A stretch of 7,394 bases of DNA from Mobilitalea sp. (GTDB lineage: Bacteria > Bacillota_A > Clostridia > Lachnospirales > Lachnospiraceae). This document shows positions 1-5,952 of this stretch, piece by piece. The stretch lies in the NCBI GenBank assembly GCA_029974875.1, contig JARKQP010000226.1:1-7394 (forward strand), written 5' to 3'. How positions within the stretch are numbered: position 1 is the stretch's first letter; the number at the start of each line of letters is the position of its first letter. The notes under the pieces are model-generated. The model saw only the letters and a program-made list of their open reading frames with translations, was not told the DNA's origin and did not search any database. A program made the translations under genes and the position numbers.

Positions 1-2077
1 ATTAATCGAGATGGTTACCGAAGGAAGGATAAGCCATGAGGAATTCAGCAAAATCATGCAAAATGCAGAAATGGATTACCAGGAGGATAATATCCGGGCG
101 GGAAAGATAGGATCCTTTTTGATGAATAACCCGAAAAAATCAAACGAACTGCAAAGGATTGCCGTAGAGGAATCAAGGTTGGGGATCCCCCTGATCTTTG
201 GCTATGATGTAATTCATGGCTGCAGGACTGTATTCCCGATTCCCTTGGCTGAGGTCTGCAGCTGGGACGAGGATATTTTTGAGGAAACCGCCAGAATTGC
301 AGCCAGGGAAGCAAGATCACGTAACATCCATTGGGCATTTGCCCCAATGCTGGATCTTTCCCGAGATGCGAGATGGGGAAGGATTGCGGAATCACCGGGG
401 GAGGATCCCTACCTGGCATCCCTGTATTCAAGGGCAAAGGTAAGGGGCTTCCAGGGCAAGAAGCTGGATGCGGGAGACAACCTTGCGGCCTGCCTGAAGC
501 ACTATGTGGCATACGGGGCAGCGGAAAGCGGTCAGGATTATAATACGGTATCCATGGCCAAATCCCTTCTTTATAATGCGTATCTTCCTCCCTTTAAGGC
601 TGCTGTAGAGGAAGGCGCCGCAACGGTTATGGCGGCATTTAATGATTTTAACGGAGTTCCCTGTACCGTTAACGAATACCTGCTGCGTGAGGTTCTAAAG
701 GAGAAATGCGGCTTCCAGGGCTTTGTCGTCAGCGATGCCAATGCGATTGATGATTGCATCAGGCATGGAATTGTAGCGGATCTGGAGGATGCCTCAAAGA
801 AATCCTGTATCGCCGGTATGGATATGGACATGAATTCACATGCTTACAGCGGCTACCTAAAGCAGCAGGCCGAGACGGGGGAGGTTCCCGAAGCACTCCT
901 TGATGATGCGGTCAGAAGGATCCTACGGGTTAAGATGGCCCTTGGGTTATTTGAAAATCCCTATTCTCCCGAGGAGAAGCACACCCTATATGACGTATTG
1001 CCAAAGGAGCATGTGGTGGCAGCCCTGGAGACAGCGAAGCGCTCCATCGTCCTGCTGAAGAATGAAAATATCCTGCCCCTGAAAAAGGGACAGAAAATTG
1101 CATTGGTTGGTGAGCTGGCGGATATGCCCTCAGAGATTGTTGGTTCCTGGTCAATGGGCTTTAATGTAGAGGACTGCGTCAGCATTTACCAGGGATTATT
1201 AAACGCCGGGGCAGACGTCTCCTATGCCAAGGCCTGCGGTGTAACCTCTCCATTCCAGCCGGAGGAGCTGCAGTCGGTGGTAAAGGATGCAGATATCATC
1301 GTAGCTGTGGTCGGTGAAACCATTTCCATGAGCGGAGAGGCATCCTCCAGGGCAGACCTTTCCCTTCCGGGAGAACAGGAAAAGCTGTTGGAAGCAGCGC
1401 TGGCTACGGGTAAGCCTGTGGTTGCAGTATTAATGAACGGCAGACCACTGACCATTCCCTGGGTTGACCAGAACGTACCAGCCATTGTGGAGGCCTGGCA
1501 GTTAGGAATCCAGATGGGAAATGCAATGGCAGAGGTGCTGCTCGGCAGCTATAATCCCAGCGGGAAATTATGCTGTACCTTCCCTGCGCTGGTAGGCCAG
1601 TGCCCCAGGTACTATAACCATCCAAGTACAGGAAGGCCAGGGGCTAAGAGCAAGTTTTCCTCCAGATACCTGGACGCACCATTAGAGCCTTTGTATCCCT
1701 TTGGCTATGGGCTTAGCTATACTACTTATCAATATGATAATTTTACGGTGGAACAGAAAGGGGACATGGTGGTAGCGAAAGTTGAAGTCACGAACACCGG
1801 CAATTGTCCGGGGGAAGAGACGGTTCAGCTGTACGTTCAGGATATAACCGCATCCCTGGTACGCCCGGTTAAGGAATTAAAGGCTTTCCAGAAGGTATAT
1901 CTGCAGCCGGGGGAAAAGAAGGAAGTAGAGTTGAACCTTCCAAAAAGCAGCTTAGGCTTTTATGATGATGATATGAACTATCTCCTGGAGGACGGGGAAT
2001 TCAATGTATATATCGGCACGAATTCTAGGGACTGCCTGGTAGAGAAGATTGCTATAATTTTTGGAAAGGATTGCTGA
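1..2077 (+). CDS. Glycoside hydrolase family 3 beta-glycosidase (5' end outside window)
   Basis: Probable cytosolic exo-acting beta-glucosidase or beta-xylosidase that releases single sugars from the non-reducing end of beta-linked oligosaccharides by a retaining mechanism. The frame is open to the window edge, and the ATG at 11 sits inside the family's N-terminal region (LIE precedes it in frame), so the true start lies upstream. Numbering from that Met: KIGSFL near 32 and the NELQRIAVEESRLGIP block at 45-60 open the (alpha/beta)8 domain; KHY (163-165) followed by YGAAESGQDYN is the substrate pocket; VVSDA places the nucleophile at Asp242. The second domain starts near 345 (IVLLKNE), and GEASSRADLSLPG gives the likely acid/base Glu443. 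LYPFGYGLSYT (561-571) leads into a fibronectin III-like C-terminal domain (about 600-675). Oddity: the nucleophile is followed by Ala-Asn-Ala rather than the Trp-Gly or His-Gly common in characterised members. The gene runs directly into the next one. The family is certain; the sugar specificity is not. Confidence 0.93.
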   Translation, partial: LIEMVTEGRISHEEFSKIMQNAEMDYQEDNIRAGKIGSFLMNNPKKSNELQRIAVEESRLGIPLIFGYDVIHGCRTVFPIPLAEVCSWDEDIFEETARIAAREARSRNIHWAFAPMLDLSRDARWGRIAESPGEDPYLASLYSRAKVRGFQGKKLDAGDNLAACLKHYVAYGAAESGQDYNTVSMAKSLLYNAYLPPFKAAVEEGAATVMAAFNDFNGVPCTVNEYLLREVLKEKCGFQGFVVSDANAIDDCIRHGIVADLEDASKKSCIAGMDMDMNSHAYSGYLKQQAETGEVPEALLDDAVRRILRVKMALGLFENPYSPEEKHTLYDVLPKEHVVAALETAKRSIVLLKNENILPLKKGQKIALVGELADMPSEIVGSWSMGFNVEDCVSIYQGLLNAGADVSYAKACGVTSPFQPEELQSVVKDADIIVAVVGETISMSGEASSRADLSLPGEQEKLLEAALATGKPVVAVLMNGRPLTIPWVDQNVPAIVEAWQLGIQMGNAMAEVLLGSYNPSGKLCCTFPALVGQCPRYYNHPSTGRPGAKSKFSSRYLDAPLEPLYPFGYGLSYTTYQYDNFTVEQKGDMVVAKVEVTNTGNCPGEETVQLYVQDITASLVRPVKELKAFQKVYLQPGEKKEVELNLPKSSLGFYDDDMNYLLEDGEFNVYIGTNSRDCLVEKIAIIFGKDC
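2063..2070 (+). promoter_or_regulatory. Ribosome binding site deciding the start of the first family 43 gene
   Basis: GGAAAGGA lies inside the last codons of the family 3 gene, 8 bases before the ATG at 2079. It supports that ATG over an in-frame TTG at 2061, which has no comparable site and would add six residues (MERIAD) ahead of the family's usual N-terminus. The upstream stop TGA (2075-2077) and the ATG are separated by one base, an arrangement typical of translational coupling. Confidence 0.8.
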
Positions 2078-2078
2078 T

Positions 2079-3719
2079 ATGTCTGAACGAAAAATAAAGA
2101 ACCCAATTATTCCAGGCTTTTACCCTGACCCGTCCATTTGCAGGGTAGGAGATGATTTTTACTTAATCTGCTCCAGCTTTGAACTGTATCCCGGAATACC
2201 GGTTTTCCACAGCAGGGATCTGGCAAACTGGGAGCTGATAGGACATGCCTTAACCAAAGAGAACGGGTTTCATGTGGAAGCCAATTCAATGTTTAATGGT
2301 GTTATGGCGCCCACGATCCGTTATAACAAGGGTACCTTCTATATCATTAATGCAAACTTCTGTGACCGGGGCAACTTTATCATTACGGCAAAGGATCCAA
2401 AGGGTCCCTGGTCCGAGCCCCATTGGCTGGAGGATGTGCCGGGAATTGATGCCTCCCTGTTCTTTGACCATGATGGGAAGGCTTACATTATGGGAACCGG
2501 AGATGTATGGGACAATGGCACGGGAGTGAAGGAAAGGGGAATCTGGCTGGCACCCTATGATATGATGGGCTTTAAGCTGGCGGGAGAGCCGGTAACGATT
2601 TTTAACAGCGCACTCAGGGGAGGGGCTTCACCGGAGGCACCCCATCTGTACCATGTGGGAGATTACTACTACCTGGTGATTGCGGAAGGGGGAACGGAGC
2701 ACTACCATGCCGTTATGGTTGCAAGAAGCAAGGAGCTCTTTGGATGGTATGAGGGCTGCCCTGCCAATCCTGTGATGACCCACAGGCATTTCGGCTTCAA
2801 TTTCCCGATTGTTAATGTAGGCCATGCGGATTTTGTGGATATCCCTGGCGGAGAATGGTATGCAGTTATGCTGGCCTCCCGCCTGATTGACGGACAGCAT
2901 AAGAATTTAGGAAGAGAAACCTTCCTTTGTCCGGTTATATGGGAACGGGAATGGCCGATATTTAGTCCCGGGACAGGAAAAGTGGAATGGGAATATCCGG
3001 CTGCTTCCCTTCCTTGGACAGAATTTGACAAAGAGCCTGACAGGGATCATTTTGACAAGGAGAAGCTTGATAGCACCTGGACGCTTTGGGGAACTCCTTA
3101 TGAAGATTTCTACCGGATAGCGGATTCAAAGCTGGCCTTAGCCTGCCGGAAGGAGGCCATGGCACCGGTCATCAAACCGGTTTTCTTAGGTCAGCCACCT
3201 TGTAGGGACAGGATCATAAGCTTTGTGGGAAAAAGACAGATCTATATCGATTTTACCGTAGCTGCCCGGATGGATTTTAAGCCGCAGGAGGGTGAAGCGG
3301 CAGGGCTGGTCCTGATGCAGTCCATGAACCATCAGCTGCGTATGGAACGCACCTGTGAAGAGGGCAGACAGCTCCTGAAGCTCATGGTTACCACAACGGA
3401 ATGTGAGGGACGGCCCTATATGCCCGGCTTTTCCTATCAGCTTGAGGAGGAAATGCTTGCCTGCAGCCCCTGTGAGGACACGGAGCTTATCCTAGGCTTC
3501 CGGGCAAAGGGGCAAAGCTATGACTTTATATATAGAACCAGCCTGGGAAGTATGGAGTATCTGGCAAAGAGTGTTGACTGCGGAAGAATCAACCCGGAAC
3601 ATCTCGGGGGCTATGCCGGTACACTGATTGGAATGTTTGCCACTGCAGGCGGTAAGGAAAGCAATAATTTTGCGTATTTTGATTGGTTCGAAATGAAGGA
3701 AGTAAAAGAAGTGCAATAG
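2079..3719 (+). CDS. Glycoside hydrolase family 43 beta-xylosidase / alpha-L-arabinofuranosidase
   Basis: Inverting exo-enzyme expected to remove xylosyl or arabinofuranosyl units from imported oligosaccharides. The 546-residue product begins MSERKIKNPIIPGFYPDPS with no signal peptide, so it is probably cytosolic. The five-bladed beta-propeller domain spans about residues 5-310. Its three catalytic acids are visible: general base Asp17 in YPDPS, pKa-tuning Asp124 in GIDASLFFD, and general acid Glu186 in GASPEAPH. His249 in NVGHADFVD matches the conserved metal-site histidine of the propeller core. From about 320 (DRDHFDKEKLDSTW) to the end is a concanavalin A-like beta-sandwich domain of the kind found at the C-terminus of GH43 xylosidases, ending FAYFDWFEM; in the family it closes over the active site. 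The gene is coupled to the upstream family 3 gene. Family and architecture are secure; xylosidase versus arabinofuranosidase cannot be settled by reading. Confidence 0.93.
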   Translation: MSERKIKNPIIPGFYPDPSICRVGDDFYLICSSFELYPGIPVFHSRDLANWELIGHALTKENGFHVEANSMFNGVMAPTIRYNKGTFYIINANFCDRGNFIITAKDPKGPWSEPHWLEDVPGIDASLFFDHDGKAYIMGTGDVWDNGTGVKERGIWLAPYDMMGFKLAGEPVTIFNSALRGGASPEAPHLYHVGDYYYLVIAEGGTEHYHAVMVARSKELFGWYEGCPANPVMTHRHFGFNFPIVNVGHADFVDIPGGEWYAVMLASRLIDGQHKNLGRETFLCPVIWEREWPIFSPGTGKVEWEYPAASLPWTEFDKEPDRDHFDKEKLDSTWTLWGTPYEDFYRIADSKLALACRKEAMAPVIKPVFLGQPPCRDRIISFVGKRQIYIDFTVAARMDFKPQEGEAAGLVLMQSMNHQLRMERTCEEGRQLLKLMVTTTECEGRPYMPGFSYQLEEEMLACSPCEDTELILGFRAKGQSYDFIYRTSLGSMEYLAKSVDCGRINPEHLGGYAGTLIGMFATAGGKESNNFAYFDWFEMKEVKEVQ

Positions 3720-3750
3720 GAGAAGCCAATAGCAAGCTGTATCATTGGAC

Positions 3751-3790
3751 GCTAGACAGAAGAGACAGCGGCTAAACAGAAGGAACAATG
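3751..3790 (+). repeat. Short imperfect tandem repeat, two 20-base units
   Basis: Two adjacent 20-base units both open with GCTARACAGAAG (3751-3762 and 3771-3782) and match at 15 of 20 positions. They lie in the 136-base gap between the first family 43 gene and the family 35-like gene. The rest of that gap shows no convincing promoter or terminator: a TATAAA at 3834-3839 has no -35 partner and would place the transcript start on the ribosome binding site. The gap is therefore probably an untranslated spacer within one operon. The repeat may be a chance product of purine-rich sequence. Confidence 0.35.
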
Positions 3791-3855
3791 TAAATTGCCG
3801 TAGCCTTCGGGTTTCGTGATCAGCGGTCAATACTATAAAATAAGGAGCAAAGCTT

Positions 3856-5397
3856 ATGGGAAATATACCGGAAATAAGAAACTATAATGGAATAGACACA
3901 CTCTTTGTCCATAACGAACCCTTTATCATCCTTGGAGGAGAAATCCATAATTCAAGCGCAAGCAATCTTGGGTTTATGGAGGAGACGGTCTGGCCTAATT
4001 TAAAGGGGTTAAATATGAATACGGTTCTTCTTCCGATCTACTGGGAGCTGATAGAAGCGGAGGAAGGAATCTTTGATTACACCATTTTAGATGGTATCAT
4101 TGAGCAGGCAAGAAGGAATAAGCTGCATTTGGTCTTATTATGGTTTGGACTGTGGAAGAATTCGGAATCCTCTTATGTCCCGGGATGGATGAAACAGGAT
4201 ACCCAGACCTATTTCCGTGCCAGAAAGGTAAATGGAGAAGCGATTAATACCGTATCACCCCTGTGCCAGGCTGCAATTGAGAAGGATGCCAACGCCCTGG
4301 CGCATATCCTGGCACATTTAAAGGCCATGGACGGGGAGGAAAATACCGTCATTGCGATCCAGATTGAAAATGAAATGGGGCTTCTCGGAACGGACAGGGA
4401 CTATTCCCTGGAGGGAGAGAAAAGCTTTGCCACGAAGGTTCCCGATGAGGTAGAAAAGGAATTTTCGGTCCAGGGAAGCTGGAAGGAATGCTTTGGCTAT
4501 GAGGCAGGGGAATATTTTATGGCATATTATTTTGCCAGGGCGGTAGAGCATATCACCAGATCCGCCCAAAGGGAATATAACCTTCCCTGCTATGTAAATG
4601 CCTGGCTAAAGCAGCATCCCTGGTATCTGGGTTCCTATCCCTGTGGTGGACCCGTTGCATCAATGCGCAGGATGTGGAAGCTGATGGCGCCATCCCTATT
4701 TTGCCTTGCGCCGGATATTTATGTTCCCTACGTGCCCCAGGTAATGGAGGAGTATGCCCAGGAGGGCAACCCGCTCTTTATTCCTGAAGTACGTAAGGAT
4801 GCCATCACCTCCTCCTATGCCCTATATGCTTTTGGTAAATATAATGCGGTCGGTTATTCCCCCTTTGCAGTTGAAGAATTAGCAATGGCTCCGGAAGAAA
4901 TTAATAAGCCGCCGATGGAGGTAATGCTGGCATTAAACATTGACCCGTCAGCCTTTGATATTGAGGGCAGCAGGGAGTATCTTTCCAGGGTATATGGGCT
5001 GATGGAGGATATCAAGCCCTTGTATTTTAAATACCGGGGCACCCCGGCTTTGAAAAGCTTCATTAAAAAGTCGGAGACGGATTACGGCGGGCTGTTCCGC
5101 TTTAAGGAGTATGATTTTTTGGTAGGGTATGGCCAAAAGCAGCCCCATAAACCGCTGGCAGCCGGAATGATATTTGAGGTTGGGGAGAACAGCTTTTATA
5201 TTATTGGCATGATGTGCAGCATTAAGCTGCTTCCGAAGCTGGGAGAAAACAGGAAGGTGGATATTCTGAAGCTGGAGGAGGGAGAATTTGAAAATGGTAA
5301 GTGGAAGAGCCGGCGTGTGTTAAATGGGGATGAAAAAATGGCTTTGCATTTAAAGGACCAGCTAAGCTGTTATTATCTTGAGTTATATAAATATTAG
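3856..5397 (+). CDS. GH35-like beta-galactosidase with DUF5597-type C-terminal domain
   Basis: Clan GH-A retaining glycosidase, most likely removing terminal beta-galactose from oligosaccharide side chains in the cytoplasm; no signal peptide is visible. The 513-residue product starts at an ATG with AAGGAG (3842-3847) eight bases upstream. FIILGGEIHNSSASN (23-37) is the first strand of the TIM barrel and corresponds to the GGEIH-type start of family 35/42 enzymes. LLPIYWELIEAEEG (58-71) and VLLWFGLWKNSESS (93-106) follow. IQIENEMG carries the Asn172-Glu173 pair expected for the acid/base, and LFIPEVRKD gives the likely nucleophile Glu311. From about 375 a beta-rich region resembles DUF5597, with MIFEVGENSFYIIG and a conserved-looking end (RVLNGDEKM, then YYLELYKY). 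It lies 136 bases after the first family 43 gene, probably in the same operon. From memory of the family, related DUF5597 proteins include beta-galactosidases acting on xyloglucan; extending that to this protein is inference. Confidence 0.85.
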   Translation: MGNIPEIRNYNGIDTLFVHNEPFIILGGEIHNSSASNLGFMEETVWPNLKGLNMNTVLLPIYWELIEAEEGIFDYTILDGIIEQARRNKLHLVLLWFGLWKNSESSYVPGWMKQDTQTYFRARKVNGEAINTVSPLCQAAIEKDANALAHILAHLKAMDGEENTVIAIQIENEMGLLGTDRDYSLEGEKSFATKVPDEVEKEFSVQGSWKECFGYEAGEYFMAYYFARAVEHITRSAQREYNLPCYVNAWLKQHPWYLGSYPCGGPVASMRRMWKLMAPSLFCLAPDIYVPYVPQVMEEYAQEGNPLFIPEVRKDAITSSYALYAFGKYNAVGYSPFAVEELAMAPEEINKPPMEVMLALNIDPSAFDIEGSREYLSRVYGLMEDIKPLYFKYRGTPALKSFIKKSETDYGGLFRFKEYDFLVGYGQKQPHKPLAAGMIFEVGENSFYIIGMMCSIKLLPKLGENRKVDILKLEEGEFENGKWKSRRVLNGDEKMALHLKDQLSCYYLELYKY

Positions 5398-5481
5398 GAT
5401 CGAATAATTATTTCATCTTAAGGAATAATAGGAACCGGGACAGTGTATTCTGTAAAGCCCATGTTCTGCGGCCTTCAATTT

Positions 5482-5508
5482 CAGGTGCTGACAATTTGTC
5501 AGCATCTG
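5482..5508 (+). other. 27-base near-perfect inverted repeat / stem-loop downstream of the GH35-like gene
   Basis: Thirteen-base arms (CAGGTGCTGACAA and TTGTCAGCATCTG) flank a single central T at 5495 and match at 12 of 13 positions. The one exception, G5485 opposite T5505, is a G.U pair in a + strand RNA. As RNA it folds to an 11-pair stem with an AAUUU loop, 85 bases after the stop codon of the GH35-like gene. There is no run of U after it (next bases TTTCAC), so a standard intrinsic terminator is not indicated. It could be a 3'-end stabilising hairpin or, as DNA, a symmetric protein-binding site. Confidence 0.6.
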
Positions 5509-5546
5509 TTTCACGTATTCTTCATTAAGGGTACTCCTTCCGTTTT

Positions 5547-5570
5547 GCATAATAATTGCCTGTATTATGC
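5547..5570 (+). other. Seven-base-arm inverted repeat
   Basis: GCATAAT (5547-5553) and ATTATGC (5564-5570) are exact reverse complements around a ten-base loop. The stem is short and AT-rich, and its role is unknown. It sits between the 27-base palindrome and the first 67-base-period repeat, so it may be part of the same structured region. No T-run follows it. Confidence 0.4.
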
Positions 5571-5579
5571 TGTGCAGGC

Positions 5580-5741
5580 TGGTCCGAATGGAACCACTGT
5601 TAAGGGACTGCTGCTGTTATCAGCACAAAATAGTTGATACCGTTTGTAGTCCGAATGGAGCCGCTGTTGAGGAGTTGCAAGGGGACGATTTCAAGAGCTC
5701 AAATCTTTCCTTGTAGTCTGGAACCATTGTTAAGGGTCTGC
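5580..5741 (+). repeat. Three degenerate direct repeats with a 67-base period
   Basis: Copies begin at 5580, 5647 and 5714, exactly 67 bases apart. Copy 1 (5580-5611) and copy 2 (5647-5678) match at 25 of 32 positions, and all seven differences are transitions. Copy 3 (5714-5741) lacks four bases of the CCGAA segment but otherwise differs from copy 1 at only three positions. The shared core is TGGAACCACTGTTAAGGG in copy 1. The sequences between copies are not alike, apart from weak similarity at their ends. A weaker echo, CATTAAGGGTACT, occurs at 5523-5535. Period and repeat length recall a CRISPR array, but the copies are too divergent and no cas gene is present. A degraded tandem repeat or extragenic repeat element is more likely. 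Confidence 0.6.
5678..5713 (+). other. Long imperfect stem-loop compatible with + strand RNA
   Basis: CAAGGGGACGATTT (5678-5691) can pair with AAATCTTTCCTTG (5701-5713) around the nine-base loop CAAGAGCTC. The result is 13 pairs with one bulged C at 5686 and two G.U pairs. The wobbles are tolerated only in a + strand transcript; on the opposite strand they would be A.C mismatches. This points, weakly, to an RNA structure rather than a DNA-binding site. It fills the gap between repeat copies 2 and 3. Confidence 0.5.
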
Positions 5742-5814
5742 TTGGCAACGGCCACCGGGCTGCAAATTATTTGGATGATTTTATAAAAATTATATATAAA
5801 TAGAAAGGCAATAG

Positions 5815-5823
5815 TGCTATAAT
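5815..5823 (+). promoter_or_regulatory. Extended -10 promoter for the downstream family 43 gene
   Basis: TGCTATAAT is a perfect match to the extended -10 consensus (TG, one base, TATAAT; hexamer 5818-5823). No good -35 hexamer lies 16-18 bases upstream, which extended -10 promoters can tolerate. The preceding stretch (5781-5802) is very AT-rich and could act as an upstream element. Transcription would start near 5830, giving an untranslated leader of about 120 bases before the ATG at 5953. Confidence 0.65.
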
Positions 5824-5825
5824 AA

Positions 5826-5871
5826 GTACAAACATTAAGAAAATTGGCACAATCTATCTTAATGTTAGTAC
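5826..5871. promoter_or_regulatory. Operator-like inverted repeat at the transcription start
   Basis: Fourteen-base arms GTACAAACATTAAG (5826-5839) and CTTAATGTTAGTAC (5858-5871) are reverse complements at 13 of 14 positions, with an 18-base spacer. The left arm begins two bases after the -10 hexamer, so a protein bound there would cover the predicted start site and block initiation. AGTACAA also recurs as a direct repeat 42 bases apart (5825 and 5867), close to four helical turns. An AT-rich RNA hairpin is an alternative. The cognate regulator is not in the window. Confidence 0.5.
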
Positions 5872-5898
5872 AATATTCCTATCCGGCACAAAGTGTAA

Positions 5899-5907
5899 AA
5901 CATTAGG
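5899..5907 (+). promoter_or_regulatory. Third copy of the AACATTARG motif in the leader
   Basis: AACATTAGG repeats, with one change, the core of both arms of the inverted repeat upstream (AACATTAAG at 5831-5839 on the + strand and 5858-5866 on the minus strand). Three copies within 77 bases, all between the -10 box and the gene, suggest a cluster of binding sites for one regulator. Chance recurrence in AT-rich DNA cannot be excluded. Confidence 0.35.
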
Positions 5908-5952
5908 ACGGGGATGAGCTTGACATTTGGAATATGAAGGAGTGAGGCATAA

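Larger units (their letters stand above)
5398..5952. other. 555-base non-coding region with hairpins, degenerate repeats and a promoter
   Basis: No gene I can support. The first third (5398-5580) carries two inverted repeats and no U-tract terminator. The middle (5580-5741) holds three degenerate repeats. From 5761 to about 5880 it is strongly AT-rich, with a promoter for the downstream family 43 gene, followed by an operator-like inverted repeat and an untranslated leader of roughly 120 bases. Short open frames occur on both strands: + strand GTG 5443-5637 (64 residues), minus strand 5550-5413 (45 residues) and minus strand 5727-5620 (35 residues). None has a ribosome binding site or a recognisable domain. 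Confidence 0.7.

Noticed and set aside
54..512. Minus-strand open frame of 152 residues opposite the family 3 gene.
   Set aside because: It lies wholly antisense to a strongly conserved coding sequence, is rich in Pro, Ser and Arg with no family features, and is a shadow frame.
3492..3830. Minus-strand open frame of 112 residues overlapping the end of the first family 43 gene.
   Set aside because: It overlaps coding sequence antisense and its Leu/Phe-rich stretch is the reverse of purine-rich spacer; no ribosome binding site or recognisable family.
3811..3839. Promoter before the GH35-like gene (TATAAA at 3834-3839).
   Set aside because: No -35 at suitable spacing, and the start site would fall on the ribosome binding site, leaving no leader.
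5508..5515. Intrinsic terminator after the 27-base palindrome.
   Set aside because: Only three T residues follow the stem, so it lacks the U-tract.
5443..5637. 64-residue + strand open frame from GTG.
   Set aside because: No ribosome binding site, no recognisable domain, and it runs through the palindrome and repeat copy 1; more likely chance.
5580..5741. CRISPR array (about 32-base repeats with about 35-base spacers).
   Set aside because: Only three copies, just 78% identity between the first two, a four-base deletion in the third, and no cas genes; true arrays have near-identical repeats.
5893..5907. Catabolite-responsive (cre) site in GTGTAAAACATTAGG.
   Set aside because: Only the TGTAAA half fits; the central CG of the cre consensus is missing.
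5920..5925. TTGACA as the -35 of a promoter close to the second family 43 gene.
   Set aside because: No -10 hexamer at 16-18 bases; that position falls next to the ribosome binding site and start codon.
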